Assembly: GCA_963930655.1 (NCBI GenBank) | Contig: OZ005604.1 | Span: 1,188,001 to 1,252,000 of the forward strand | Reading direction: 5' to 3' | Origin: Myrica gale | Taxonomy: Eukaryota; Streptophyta; Magnoliopsida; Fagales; Myricaceae | Length of the DNA: 64,000 nucleotides | In this document: positions 25,601 through 38,264 of the stretch, in pieces | Numbering within the stretch: position 1 is the first letter of the stretch | How the letters are laid out: the number at the start of each line of letters is the position of its first letter | Made by a program: the position numbers and the translations under genes | Notes under the pieces: generated by a model | What the model was told of the DNA's origin: nothing | Seen by the model: the letters and a program-made list of their open reading frames with translations, nothing else | Databases searched by the model: none

Positions 25601-26136
25601 TGCATGTCGTTATCATGGTCACAGCGTGCTTGGCTGAAAGAGAGAGACTCGGCGTTGCAAGAGAAAATGACATGTTTGGCAAACACGACACACTTCCTCT
25701 TACCATCTTCATTCTTCTCCCTCAGTTCGCATTGACTGGTGTTGCTGATGCCTTCATGGAAGGTGCAAAGCTAGAGTTCTTCTATGATCAAGCTCCAGAA
25801 AGTATGAAAAGCCTAGGGACCTCATATTTCACTAGCAGCCTGGGAATTGGGCACTTCCTCAGTAGTTTTCTCTTAACGACAGTTTCTGATATCACAAAGA
25901 AGCACGGCCACAAAGGTTGGATTTTGGATAATCTGAATGTCTCCCATTTAGACTACTATTATGCTGTCATGGCCATCCTGAGCTTTCTCAACTTCCTCTT
26001 CTTTCTGCTCGTTGCAAAGTTCTTTGTTTATAATGTTGAAGTGATGGAATCCCAGAGTGAAATGGTCACCATAACTTCACCACCAAACAAAGCTTCGTGT
26101 CTCCATTATCATTCGAAGAACCTGTCAAAGTTCTGA
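22627..26136 (+). pseudogene. NRT1/PTR FAMILY 5 (NPF5.2-like) transporter, disrupted
   Basis: Family: proton-coupled peptide/nitrate transporter of the plasma membrane, normally about 570-590 residues and 12 helices. Exons visible: about 22627-22758 (GTVDLGGRP...WRACSFIV), 23148-23359 (YEVFERMAYYGISSNPVLY, NNVTNWVGTVWMTP), 23852-24369 (FFNWWMFSIFFGT, DPKELHELSLEDY) and 25236-26136 (EETKQMIKMIPV ... FFYDQAPESMKSLG, SHLDYYYAV). Breaks: the exon 1 donor seems to lack one G. Exon 3 has lost about ten codons around helix 4 plus bases in the GADQF region, with frame changes. Exon 4 shifts frame near 25340 and again near 25590. The C-terminal third is well kept, so inactivation may be fairly recent. 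A 297-bp tandem repeat has entered intron 3. NPF5.1 is the main alternative subgroup. Confidence 0.88.
24430..25023. repeat. 297-bp tandem duplication in transporter intron
   Basis: Two adjoining copies (about 24430-24726 and 24727-25023) share the same order of blocks: TTCTAACTATTAATG, AGGGGTCTAAATTA, GTGTCACGTGGCTCATTTAT and GAGGGCTCAAA. They differ by scattered substitutions. The phrase 'aggggtctaaatta' recalls the ends of Mutator-like plant elements, but no terminal inverted repeat was confirmed. Confidence 0.88.
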
Positions 26137-26382
26137 GTGGAATTGATAAAAGATGTTGTCTTGGTACTTTTAAGGGCTAGGGCCCGAAGTATTGAGTTCC
26201 CTCTTCTGTTTGTTGTCTCTGTAATATGAAAAGGCATCCCCATGAATCGGTATTCAAGAAATTCAGAAACGGAGATCCTTTGTAAAGAAATTCAAGATAT
26301 GATTCGCTTTATATTATTTTCACCTTTTGGGAACAAAAATAGATTATAATCGAACATAGAAAACGATCCTGATGTCCTACTT

Positions 26383-26528
26383 CTAAGATGTCTCAATTTA
26401 ACATGATAGAATTCTAAACTAGATTCAGTATCTATGTGGAAGTGGGAGCGCAGTGCTAAGATGTCTCAATTTAACATGATAGAATTCTAAACTAGATTCA
26501 GTATCTATGTGGAAGTGGGAGCGCAGTG
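26383..26528. repeat. Near-perfect 73-bp tandem duplication
   Basis: The block CTAAGATGTCTCAATTTAAC... to ...GGGAGCGCAGTG occurs at 26383-26455 and immediately again at 26456-26528 with no difference I could see, so the duplication is recent. Confidence 0.95.
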
Positions 26529-27361
26529 CTTTGCTCACCCTCCCCTCTAGCGATCGAGATCTCTATTGGTAGTGGAACTTGCTCTAGATCTTTGGACCCG
26601 TTTTAAAACTATGAATCTTTTAGCTCATCTGTATAAAGCTGTAATGGCCATTTGGATTCAGACTTTTAAGACCAATAGATGTATGGCCCTTCGGGCCTTA
26701 AATATTACTGTAATGGGCTTCATGCCACTATTCCTTATAATCCGCCTCTAAGGCCCATTTGTATTCAACACTTGCGTAATTCCTTCGATGAAATAAAATT
26801 CAAGTTTGCTTTAAAAAAATCAGTAACCGTGTGAAAAACTTTAAGCACTAAACCTAAGCAATGAATTTGTACTTAGGGACAATGTAGAGAAAGGGAATTG
26901 AAGAACTCACTCTTCACCAACGTAGCAGCCACACCTGCTTATCATTTCAGCCATCTACTTCAGTTAAAAAGTGGGAAGGCTGTTATATCCAAAATCAACT
27001 CCTCATGTCAAGATTCATTCCAAACATTATCTCATCCACAGAAAAACTAAAAGATCAGTTTTTAATTATATCAACTAGTCACACCAACAGGGATTTTAAC
27101 AGAAAACAATAAATAGATTATTATCTGTCGCTGATCGCAGCAAAAAAATCTACATCACAAATGTTTTATCAGCTAACCAAAAGGCTACAACATACATGCA
27201 TAAATTTTTCCCAAGCAAAATACATACCTATATCTAATTTCATAAATTAATGATATACATAAGGGCTTTCAGCAAGCATGATCAAGAGATTATAAAGCCC
27301 AGTTATAATGAAAACAGAAGATCTGATCACCAATGCTTTCTCAGGTATCACCAATGCTTTC
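26529..27361. other. Spacer with LINE-tail-like block; 3' flank of BARD1
   Basis: At 26560-26815 a block ends in ATGAAATAAAATTCAAG and a run of A, like the 3' end of a plant LINE. No RT was seen with it and no target duplication was found. The part from about 26900 to 27361 is probably the 3' UTR/flank of the minus-strand BARD1 gene. Confidence 0.4.
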
Positions 27362-30300
27362 TCAGGTGACAAGAGGCTGCAACTTACATGCAGCAATTGA
27401 TTCCAAAAGCCAAGTGTGACCAATGAATTGGCAACCGACATTGGCAGCCACATCCTGTGCCTCGGTCAATCTCTTCCAAAGGATATCAACTTCTTCTCCA
27501 ATTTTGCATCCATGTGGGGCATCAAGGTTGTAAACAACTAGTATCCTCAACCGTGCTACATGGTCATTACAGCTTTGTGCCACCAGTTCTTTACTTTCCA
27601 AAACAGTACCTCCTGCAGTTATTACCAAGTTTTGGAGATCTTCCTTGTATCCAAGAGCAAAATCACCAGAAAAATAGAATTTAAACCCATTAAAGAGCTT
27701 TGGTGCCTGCAAAACAATTAAGCAATCGGTTAGCTCAACTAGATACAAAAATAACAGAAGAATAAGCAAATAGCAAGTGTATGTAGAAGAGAATTACAAA
27801 GCAAAATGCCAGATCAAATATAGAAAGCTAAATAAACATTTGCATGCATAAATCTCTGCATCAGAGCTGAGAGCAGGTTTTCAACCTACATATTAGATAA
27901 TTTTCCAGCGAGGCATAGATGCAAAATATAGTAGAGAAATAGGAACGAGATAGAGAAATCAAGAAATAATAGGAAGGAGAGAAGAATAAAGCCAAGGAGA
28001 TAGAGAAATTAATAAATAATAGAGAAGACGAGGAGAATAAAGCCAAGCAGAGGGGGAAAACACCACATTGAGTGCAAAAAGCAGCCGCTAATAAACTTTA
28101 TAATCTCAATCTAAATAATTTAAGGTTCTCACAAACCTTAAATAGAGAATAAAAGGTCCTAAGCAAACTCTAAAAGCCCATGGGCTAAAGCCTAATAAAA
28201 CACAATAGCTACTAATCTATCAAAATATAAATCACAACCAAATAAAGTAAAACATTAAATTAAATGTCCCAATTAGACGTGGTCTATTGATTTAGCCAAA
28301 TATTTTCCTCAAAAACACAAATGACCAAATTGACATCAAAACAGCAGAAGACTAGAAATAAGACAAACATCCCATTTCAAATGAAGTATTATGAGAATAG
28401 TTTGCAGGTTATGACAATCATCCCATTTTTCCTGAGTTTGCCATGCAAGAATTCAAGAGACATAACCTTACATTATTTAACACCATAAGCCTGCCAGTTT
28501 TGGGGCCATCACAACACCCATAGTTGTCAAGGCTAACTTCATAAGGTTCCTCATCCACAGGACACATGACTTCCATGCAAGCTTTTATCCCTGCAACGCC
28601 AGAATTTCAACTTCCATCAACATGTGGTCATTTAACTTACATCAACATAGAAAGTAAAGAACTTAGAAGAGTTTTTTTTATTATTAGTAAAGAACTTAGA
28701 AGACTTTCACTATAGATCTCTAAATACAAGCATCAAATATATCGACATATTTATTATGGCAGGAATTTTTAATTCTTTTCATTTAACATAATCCAAATCT
28801 CATGTTAAAGATAAGAAAGTAAAGAACAAAAAGCAGAAAGCAGTATTATCTCTTCCATGTGATCTCCAAGTGTTTCACCCCCACCCACACTCACCTGCCA
28901 GTTGCTAATATTAAAAACAAAAAAAAACCTTTCTCCTTGAAAGGAACCAGAAAAAGTGAAAATGCAGCCAATAAACAAATGCATTCAGCATCTTATTCAA
29001 CAAAGACAAACAAGGGTAAAAGTAATCAAATAGCCACCAGCAACGGTAAATGCACTGCTATAACTTACATCCAATTGTAAGAATCCATCTCCCATGCAAA
29101 ATGGCCATTAGAACCTTCAGTGTTCTGGTACATGCACCCTCTGCATCTGTCTCTGCAATCACATGTGTGACATTCGGTTTCCAGTACTTGGTCACAGTTG
29201 CACCACACATACTTGCAAACTTGACCATAAGAACCTATAAATGTAGAAAAGCATATCACATGATTGATTACAAAGTAAAAACACTCAATTTGAGATGCAT
29301 AGATCACAAATGTGTTCCAACCACATATGGGCTGATCAAAACAACCAAGTGTAGCACAATGTGGAATTAAACCTGGATAAGATTATGCTTCCCCATAAAC
29401 CTTCAAATTCCGGTGCTCCAGTATAAAATATGTACATAACATGATACATCTCATACATTTTCTTATCCAAATACATACTTTGGTGAAAAAGCAGATGACA
29501 TAAATGTTCTTATAGATATGGTAATTATTCATCAAAATGCCTTCAGCATAACTAGTTGACTACATCTATGGAAACAATCACAAATCATCTCAGAAGAGTG
29601 TGTCTACTCTCAGAAGTATGAAAGCATCCCAGAAGTAGAAAATAATTTTGATTTCCTCCAAGTTGTAACCATGAATCAAGTAAATGCTAAAGAAGACGTA
29701 ACTCCGACTTAAACTAACCTTCTCTTCGGTAGAAAGAGCAGATCCACATATAACCCACTCTTTGACACCATCTCTAGGACCTACATAAGGTATGGACTGC
29801 TGAGGGGCCCTGTATGCAGGATCACAGAAAATGGTAGATAAATCAGATTTCAATAGAAAACCTATAGTGTGATCAATTACCAAGTGCTTTCTTTTTTATT
29901 TTTGTGGGGAAAGTTAAATTGTCCATAAACCAACCATTATCCTGGAAGAAATATCCTAGAGCAATGCTGAAAAGTATCTACTTGAATAACAAAATTTGGA
30001 TCTTGCCCAAACCAAATGCCAAAGTGTTGTGTCTAAACCATGAGCTTGAATACGGGATATGGGGGCAATAACAGACAGATGATGGGGAATGAATTTTCAA
30101 TAACTTGATATAGGATGACAGGTATGCATGTATGTATACATATATGTATAAGTCAGCAGTAATTTTTCTTTGAAAGGTAATAACACCACCATAAAGCACA
30201 TTATAGGTACAAATACATAAATTAATTTGAAAGAGAATATCTAACTTTCTCATCATGGAGCCCATGTTTTACACTCCAAATCCACCCCACCCCCACCCCC

Positions 30301-33300
30301 AAAAAAAAAGTTTTTCAAGTGATAAGAATGTGATGAAGAAAACAAGCAGACAAGATATATGTGTCTCCACCTCCATTTTCACTTCCTAAAACTTGGTTCG
30401 TACAAGCCCGAAACGTCTTTTTTCATCCGAACATATCCATATCGAATATACATCACATATGGAAATAACAGGTATCATGGATTGTTCATGCTTCCCACCG
30501 TGTAAGCTTTTGAATTATTCTAAATTACTCCAGTGAAAAACAAACAGTTTAAAGGAGCCTTTACATGTTGGAAACAAAGAGGAAGCATTAGACTTATCTT
30601 CTTTCTTTTTCATTTTTTCCACTCTTTTAAAAGGTATCAGGGAAGGGGGTATACATTTACGCATCTTTATATTCATTTGCAATTGAGAATAAGTTGTACT
30701 TTGAGCACATTCCGCACTTAGATGACATGCATCAATTTTTTAATCTAACACCATTTATACGGCATAATTACTTTATTCAGACGTTCAGGGAACAACCTAA
30801 AACAAAACTCAAATTATACAGTAACTTTTAATTGTTTATCGTTATGAAACCTGAAAAGATTAGCTTAACTCTAACCATATTATAAAAGCTAAGAAAATGG
30901 AGCCATACCTCTGACTGGGCATAGGATGATCCTTTAAAGTGTGTTTTCCGGACTTGGACTTTTCATGTGGAAACTTGACTGAAGAATGAACAGGACACAG
31001 CATAAGAAAGTTCTCCTGTAAGAAACCAATGGCAATGATGCATTATTAGTTAAAGCTAAATGCACTAGATTGAAACAAAATGGACATTAACACAACAGAA
31101 TATAACCAAGAGACAGGATCAGAAGGCATAGTTCAGTTACATAATCCCAGTGGCAATTTGATATTTCAGCTGCACAGGGAACGTGAAAGCTTTTCCGACA
31201 GGATTTCTCATAGCAACCCAGGGCTGCTCCCTTTTGTCCACATTTGCTGCATTTGAGCCTTGCACCCCTTGCAACTTCCGCCTTCAAATTCTTAACAGTT
31301 TCATTTTCAAAATATGCCTGTGGTGCCCTGTTTATAAATTGCTGTTATATCTCAAATGTCATAGAGTTACACAAGATGTGCAACATCATCATAATCACTT
31401 GATAATACTCAGAATTTCAAGATGATGTACCAATCAAGACATAGCCTGTGAACGTGTATGACTTTTGAGTAGGTTGCCTCATCTCCTACTACCATTTTCC
31501 CATTAGCATAATGCAACATTGGACCACTATGCTGGAAGATTCGATGAAAGTATATTAGCATCAAAATTATGTGTTCATATGAAACATATTCAAATAATTT
31601 TCCAATCATATTCTTTAACATCAAAAGCAAGGTTGCAAAGGAATATTGATTAGAATGACATAAATATATAAACTTTACCTCTGAAATTTTACAGGACTGG
31701 CAAAACGCACAGATGCTTTTACTTGTAAGTGAGACATTTGAAATTGCAGGCTGCTGCTCAGCAACTGGAGCAATCCTAGACTCAAGTTCCAAAACAGAAT
31801 TAGGAGTCACTACGATTTCAGAATGTGAAACAACTGGAGGAATATGGTCCTCTCTTTTCATGCTCGTCTCTGAAGGGCCATAGTTTAATTTATTATGTCT
31901 CTTCATGCCCCTCAAATGACCATCAGTTTCTGAGCAAGAACTGTCATGCCTTAACTGCTTAGTCCTATGTTCAGCATTTTTGTTCTTTGCTCTCTTAAAC
32001 AAAGATTTTTCTGGGCTCTGAAAATACAAAAAGGTATAATCAGGTTCAAGTAACTATTATGTAAAACAAAATTAAAAGAAACAATGCATCTAGTTGCAAC
32101 AGAAATATGTGAAAAATTAGTAACACATATGTATATTAACTTGCTCGTACTCATACACCTAATGGTGCGTTGACAATACGTACAATTCTTTTATCTTTCA
32201 TCAATCTTGAACAACATAAAAACATGCAATCAGAGTTTGTCTGTGCAACTAATCCTGGTGGATATGACGTATGGCACGCACAAAAAATGATGGAAGCCAA
32301 ATGATAAAATATTGCAGAACAACCTCCAGCTATCAGCTGAGCACAAAAACATCGTGAAAGGTAAAATTGTAAGGAGGATATGACAAATAATCCAAATTGA
32401 ACCTTATGTGTGCAAATAAGATATCAATCTGAAAATGCTTCAGGGTCATTGCCAATCTGCTTTTGAACTAGTAATGGCAGTAGTAAAGAACAAGAACAAA
32501 AGTAAAATAGAAACCCACGCAAAAAAAAAATCATTATCAAATCAACAACCATAACTTTCATACATGCTCACTGCCACGGTCACAGCTTTCATCATCTGAT
32601 CCTTTTGCATCACCGAATGAAGGGGGGGTATCTGGAAGGGAATGTGCCAGCTCATTTTCCACAACCCTACGCTCTTCAAGGCCCCCAGGTTCCATTTGTG
32701 AACTCAGTGCCGCTGGATTAGTACTCACTGCATTATTGAATCCATCTTTTCCCCCACCACTTCTATTATCTATGTTTATCTCAAAATTGTCATTCTTTCC
32801 AACCCTGTATTCAAGTGAATGATTCATATTTAATGGATCTGAAATTTGCTTATTAGCAGATAATGAAAAGATGGATTGCCCGCTGTAGGACTTGTTCCCC
32901 CGGAAAATTTCAGATTGTTCCGTCCTCAATTTGTCTGCATAAACTGATGTTTGGAATTGCTCCAAAATCTTCCTGGATTCTAAAAGATCAACATAAAATG
33001 CCATAACTATTATATAAATCAAATTTCTGTTCTTAAAAGGAAGTGAAAGTAGATCGAAATAATCTCTATCAGATAAGGGAACATATAGTGGGCGTACCAG
33101 ACGAAACACATTGAAACAAATTGGCACAAAAGGTAACTTCCAAACTCCTATAGATTGTAACCAGATTTTCCATGAAAGGTGCGTGCCTTAAATCTGACAC
33201 CAAGAAGAAGTGAGATACATCATTTGAATCAACAGAGAGATACAAAACTATGAATAGTCATCTCAAGTGGGTTAAATGACTTCGAGAGGGTTAAAAGATA

Positions 33301-34455
33301 CTCAACATGCCTATGCTTGTTTCTACGGAAAACATTTAGATTTACCCATATTTTTCTTACCCAAAATACTATCGAAGTAAACTTTAGAAACATGAAAGTA
33401 TAGCTCAACATTATGTATATTACAGATCAGATATGCAATTTTAAACGATGAGACATCTAAACAATGTTTTTCTCCTTGATATTAATTATCAAAACAAGCA
33501 GCAAGAAATGCAGTATGATATATTCAACAGAAAATGGAGCCAAAAATATAAATAATAAAAACCCTCGAGGAAACAGACAAATTTGCTTAAAGAAAATACA
33601 AAAAAAATAGAACACAACATTTCTACATACCATTGTTAAAATACTGAGCTTTACAGACGGGGCACTCTGATTTAGGCTGCGGTGAAATATATGTGCATGA
33701 ACTGCATGACCCAAACCCAGAACACAAATGAAATTAAGAAAATTTAGTCCAGAAAAACAAAAAAGAACTCGACTAAGATGAAGACGAAGACAAAGAGGGA
33801 ACTAACTTGCAGAAAATGTGATTGCAGGGGAGTAACACTGGTTTGTCAAGCAAGTTTAAGCTGCAAAATCAACAAGAAACCCCCCAACGGATTATAATTA
33901 GCAACAAATAAATCATTATCACTACGTTGGTTCACCGCTAGATGAAACGAAAAAAAAAAATCGAATTTTGGAAATTTATCCGTTCTTTCAGTTCGCCGGG
34001 CCCAAAAAAAAAGGTGAATGCCGACATTTTGGTTTCGCATTTTCTCAGGCACAGCACAGAGCATATGACGAACAACCCACAACCAAAAACAAAAACTAGA
34101 AGGGTGAAAAACCACTTGCCTCCTAAACTACGTGAAAAATCCGGTTCAGACCCTATTAACACTTAGATTGAAATTTTGACACGAAATTACGCCAACATTA
34201 AAACACTAACACTACGAAGTGAATGTTACAAAGAACGTCGATAAGTTTTGATAGTTCCAAGTCTCGATAAGACAAACTTGCTCATTCGGATACCGAAGTG
34301 AACCCATACTTCAGAAGTACAAAATAAAAATTTTCAATAAATAAATAAATAAACGAGACATACCACAGAGGGCACTTGAGCTCGAGACCCATTTTTTGAA
34401 AATTGAGAGACCACGGGCTCAGTGACCTACAACCGTTACTAGTAGAATCCCCCAT
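27362..34455 (-). CDS. BARD1: BARD1/ROW1 homologue: RING, extended PHD, tandem BRCT
   Basis: Thirteen exons with consistent phases: 34455-34364, 33860-33807, 33701-33631, 33193-33098, 32979-32564, 32017-31679, 31531-31431, 31327-31141, 31015-30909, 29809-29719, 29234-29069, 28590-28472 and 27706-27362; about 727 residues (Arabidopsis BARD1 about 714). The RING is complete: C28, C31, C43, H45, C48, C51, C62, C65. A low-complexity middle follows, then an extended PHD (CAFCQSC..., CLDWAPQ, CSKCGQKGAALGC, FHVPCA, LCPVHSS). Two BRCT repeats end the protein (EWVICGSALS, KVLMAILHGRWIL; KFYFSGDF, GHTWLLESIAACKLQP). Known roles: E3 ligase partner of BRCA1 in homologous recombination repair, and chromatin repression of WUSCHEL as ROW1. 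No break was found. Exons 8-10 have a duplicate at 38.8-41.7 kb. Confidence 0.95.
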
Positions 34456-35087
34456 CTCCACTGGAATCGACGGAACCTAAGCAATGCAATTATTTACTAA
34501 AGAAAGACGCCGATTTGTACTCAGAAACTGACCCCTATTTTTTTTATTTTTTTTTCGCTGGGATGTGAGAGATGGGGATTTTATCGCTCTTGTACTTTGC
34601 AAAGTAGATGTATAAGAGAACGTGGACACGCGTACTTCAAGCGGAAGAGAAGAAAATCGCGCGGGAAAGAACTGATTTGACATTTGACTGGAGGCGGAAC
34701 TTCAAGTTCAACTGCGGAGCGCTTTCTTCATTATCGGTTTCCCGAAACTCCCGCTTAACATGCTCTCCGTCTCAGGGTGAGTTGCACTGAATATTTCACC
34801 AACACTAAATCCAATTATCTCTCTCGTCAAAAAAATATAAAAAAATTATCTCTTTTCACTTTTTCACTAAATCTAATACCAACACTAAACTCAATACCAA
34901 AAACTTTATGACACAAACGTAATCTTAAGTTACGTGGCCTACATAGGGGCAAAAAAAACTAAAGGATAATATTTCTAATTTATAGCGTGAATACAAATTA
35001 TTGGTGATAAGTTTGAGTGTATAATGTATTTGCATGGATAAGAAAATTTTATTGAATGAAGCGTAATTTTTTTAAAAGATTTATAAG
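34456..35087. other. BARD1 leader and promoter region
   Basis: Immediately upstream of the BARD1 start. The first 150-250 bp probably hold the 5' UTR and core promoter. From about 34790 AT-rich sequence with repeated CACTAAATCCAA-like words may be MITE-derived; its borders are unclear. Confidence 0.45.
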
Positions 35088-36024
35088 TAAGGGTGGGCAA
35101 ATTATCCGGTTTCCAGCAGAATTTTCGTTGCCGGTGTTCCGGCATCGGTTCCGATCAATACCGAAACCGGATCTCATTTTAAGGAAATCTTAGAAATTTC
35201 GGTTCCGGAAAATATTTTTTTTAAGATATTTTTATTTGGATTCCTTAGTATTTGGATACTTTAACTTTTTATTTGGTTGGTTGCCTTAGTATTTCTCTCA
35301 TAAATATTTTTTTTGTTAATTGATTACTTGATTTTCTTAATATTCTCTTATAAATGTCTTATTTTTTTTGTCTTTTTTAGGGATTGGGCATTGGAGAAGC
35401 TTGGAATATTTGATGAATTAGGAAGCTTGGGGTTTTGATTCTTGAATTTGAAATTTTGGATGTCCTTTAATCTTTAATCTTTTACTTGTTTTTTAAAATT
35501 TCAAAGAACTAATTTTAATTTAGAGTTCACCTTTTTTAGTTTGGATTATTTGTTTACTTGTTTAGAGTTCATCTTTTTCTTGTTTAATTGTTTAGTTGTT
35601 TACTTATTTGTATGGTTAATTGTTTGTTTAATTTTTCTTTTATAGTTTGAAGAATGTCTTGTTTTATTTACTTATTGTATTGTTTATTTGTTTATGGTTA
35701 ATTGTTTGTTAATTATTTGGCATTTGAATTTTTGCCCTTTATATTGGATGGTAGTGTTTTATATGGTAGTTAGGTCTTTATTTTGGACTTGGACAGCAGG
35801 TAAAAGATGTAAATTTTTGCATAATTGGTTATGGGCTCATACAAAATCTGACCCTTTTAGGCCCAAATAAGGAACCAGAATTTTCGGTTCTATTTCCGGC
35901 AATTCCGATTCCATTCCGGTGTATTTCGGAATAGAAACAGAATGAAAATCACAATTCAGGTGGGTACCGAAACAGAAACCGGAATAGTCAATTTTGGTTT
36001 CGTTCCATCCGGTGCCCACCCTTA
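35088..36024. mobile_element. Non-autonomous hAT element (937 bp)
   Basis: It starts TAAGGGTGGGCA and ends TGCCCACCCTTA, a perfect 12-bp terminal inverted repeat of hAT type. It is flanked by TTTATAAG (35080-35087) and TTTATGAG (36025-36032), an 8-bp target duplication with one mismatch. Both ends carry subterminal CCGG/CCGGAAT-type motifs (CGGTTCCGG, ATTCCGGTG), and the middle is T-rich with no transposase frame. It would need an autonomous hAT to move. Confidence 0.9.
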
Positions 36025-36109
36025 TTTATGAGAAAGTTCTCCTATTTTGCAACGAAGTAAAAAAAATAGGGATAAATGTAAAATTAGTCCCTCTAATTAA
36101 AAAAAAATA

Positions 36110-36333
36110 GGGATAAATGCAAAATTAGTCCCTCTAATCAAAATCGAATTAGTTCTTGTTATAACAAAATCATAAAATTAGTTGTGATTTCACTTTCGTT
36201 TGTCATTGGTCCTCCCATCAGGAACTGATTTTATCCCTTTCTAAAATCAGAGGGACTAATTATATGTTTTTTTTATCACAATAACTAATTCGATTTTTGC
36301 GTATATCAAATAGACTATTTTTGCATTTATCTC
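36110..36333. mobile_element. Small Mutator-like foldback MITE
   Basis: The left end GGGATAAATGCAAAATTAGT and the reverse complement of the right end (GAGATAAATGCAAAAATAGT) form long imperfect inverted repeats that also share CGAATTAGTT further in. Flanks AAAAAAATA (36101-36109) and TAAAAAATA (36334-36342) agree in 8 of 9 bases, fitting a 9-bp Mutator-type duplication, though the AT-rich context weakens this. The left terminal 41 bp is duplicated in tandem (first copy from 36069). Confidence 0.65.
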
Positions 36334-37806
36334 TAAAAAATATATATTTTTAATTTATTGCGTAAATAAAAATTATTCGTATAGTTTCATGTTTGGTGTG
36401 TATTTGGATGGAAAAATTTTTTATTAATGAAAATAGTGTAAATTTTCTTAGAATAGGTGAAAAAGTTGTTGAAGTGTTAGAAATAATTGTTGGAATTTAT
36501 ATAACGACTATTGTCAATATATTCTGATTATCTCTTAATTTTTTTAATCTCTTCTTACTCTTATTGAAAGATGGGTGTTATAGACTCCTAATTTGACAGA
36601 CATGTTTAATAATATATTTTTTTTGTAATTTTGGGTAACATTTTATAATTGTTTCTATATAATATTCATTAAATAAATACACTACAAAATAATCTCCCTT
36701 TTCCAGTCAAATCATTATTCTTCATTATAATATTCATTCAAATTTTTCATTTCTTTACTTTTTCACTAACTACTATAAAATTATCTTCATTTTTTTCATT
36801 TATTTACCGACTCTCATAAATTATCTTCAGATTTTCACCAATTCTCATAAAATTTTAACCTCCTCAAAATTGACACTCAAACACAGTCATCAACCCTGTT
36901 TGATTTTTCTAAATTGTTAGCAAATTTTTGAATCATATAACATTAAGGTATTCTACAATCTGTACTTTTTCGAATCGCAACGATTGTTGCCGTTGATTTA
37001 AGATTACAAGGCTGAGATTTCATCACAGTTAGCTTTCAATCTTTCTAAGATATGCTCAAGAAAATGGGAAATCCTAAGATGATAGATAGATGGGTGGTTG
37101 AAAAAAAAAATAGCAACAAGTTATGTGAAAAATCGCAACCATTTTATTTGCATGTTCCAACAGCATATAAAATGAGTATTTCGCATGGAAGAAATCTCAT
37201 GCTGGCATGCGAACACTATGCTTATGAATAGAGCATATTATTATGTTGAGTCTTAGCCACAAAAGAGAAGATAGACATCATTTGGTTCTTAGATCTATAT
37301 GGCTTAGAGCATTATTGTATACATGTAAGATATGTTGAGATATTGGAAGAAAGCCTTGAAGTTAAGGGCGAGGTTCAGGAAAATGTTGGCGTTCGTTCGC
37401 TAGTTGAACAAGAAAAAAAATCCAACCCATGAATAGATGTTCCTGACCAGCCTTTTGGGTTGATCGGTCTTATTGTTAGAGTGCTTATGTTTAAGCCTCC
37501 AAGTAGTAGTGTCCAGATGTTTTAGTTCGTCTTTGTTTACCTTTAAGGAGGATTGATCAAGTGATTAAGATTTGAATCTTGGTAATTTACTCTTTCCAGG
37601 TCTCAAGTTCAAAAGAGAAAACACATGAACCCTTTGAGGCCCCATACTCTTGGCCTGTTAATTTCAATTTCTCAATTTATGCTATTTGGTGTGCAATTTT
37701 CTAGCTTCTTAATTCACAATGTGATAAACGGAATTCCAAATTAGGATACGCTCTTCTCTTTTTCTTTTTTAAGAAAAACTGCCAATTACAAAGAGACATA
37801 GCAAGA
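36334..37806. other. AT-rich spacer; contains a copy of a local dispersed repeat
   Basis: No gene. From about 36900 to 37400 the sequence (TTGTTAGCAAATTTTTGAAT, GTATTCTA..., GGAAGAAATCTCATG, GAATAGAGCATATTATTATG) is a diverged copy of blocks at 44030-44530 and 46130-46400. The region 36390-36900 has TGTTTGG/CCAAACA-like words that may mark another small MITE. Confidence 0.55.
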
Positions 37807-37815
37807 TAAAATGAA

Positions 37816-38264
37816 GGGAAATTCACTATTTAGTCCCTGAGTTTTGGGCACTTTTTAATTTTAGTCCTTGAGTTTCAACTTTCAAATTTGTAGTTATTAA
37901 GTTTTCGTTGTTTGACAAAATGGTCTTTCCGTCAGTCTGTCGTCCATATATTTAACGAAGCTCTCTGACACGTCAGCAATTTTGACCCGGTCGACCGCTA
38001 CATGAAGAGGTCGACCGCTATCTACATGAAGAGGTCGACCGCTTGATGTAGAGGTCGACCGCTTCATGTAGCGGTCAACCGCTCACTTTTTACACATATA
38101 CCCGGTCGACCGCTACATGTGCCGTTAAATATATGGACGGCAGACTGACGGAAGGACCATTTCGTCAAAACAAGAAAACTCAAGGACTAAAAATTTGAAA
38201 GTTGAAACTCAAGGACTAAAATGAAAAAGTGCCCAAAACTTAGGGACTAAAATGACAATTTCCC
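37816..38264. mobile_element. Mutator-like foldback element, 449 bp, perfect 9-bp target duplication
   Basis: It begins GGGAAATT and ends AATTTCCC; the arms (about 145 bp each) pair over most of their length, for example TTTTGGGCACTTTTT on the left with AAAAAGTGCCCAAAA on the right. Flanks are TAAAATGAA at 37807-37815 and TAAAATGAA at 38265-38273, identical. The middle (37985-38120) is an array of GGTCGACCGC units. No transposase frame. Class from long inverted repeats plus 9-bp duplication. Confidence 0.93.
37989..38113. repeat. GGTCGACCGC palindrome-containing array
   Basis: Six units start at 37989, 38009, 38033, 38053, 38073 (changed to GGTCAACCGC) and 38104, mostly 20 bp apart, separated by CTACATGAAGA-like spacers. 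GGTCGACC is a perfect palindrome, so the array forms the loop of the foldback element. Confidence 0.9.

Noticed and set aside
26560..26820. A separate LINE insertion
   Set aside because: Only a tail-like end is visible; no reverse transcriptase or target duplication could be found, so it is noted as spacer only.
37989..38113. Regular short repeats with spacers, resembling a CRISPR-like array
   Set aside because: This is plant nuclear DNA, the units are 10-bp palindromes with nearly identical spacers, and they lie in the loop of a transposon with target duplications.
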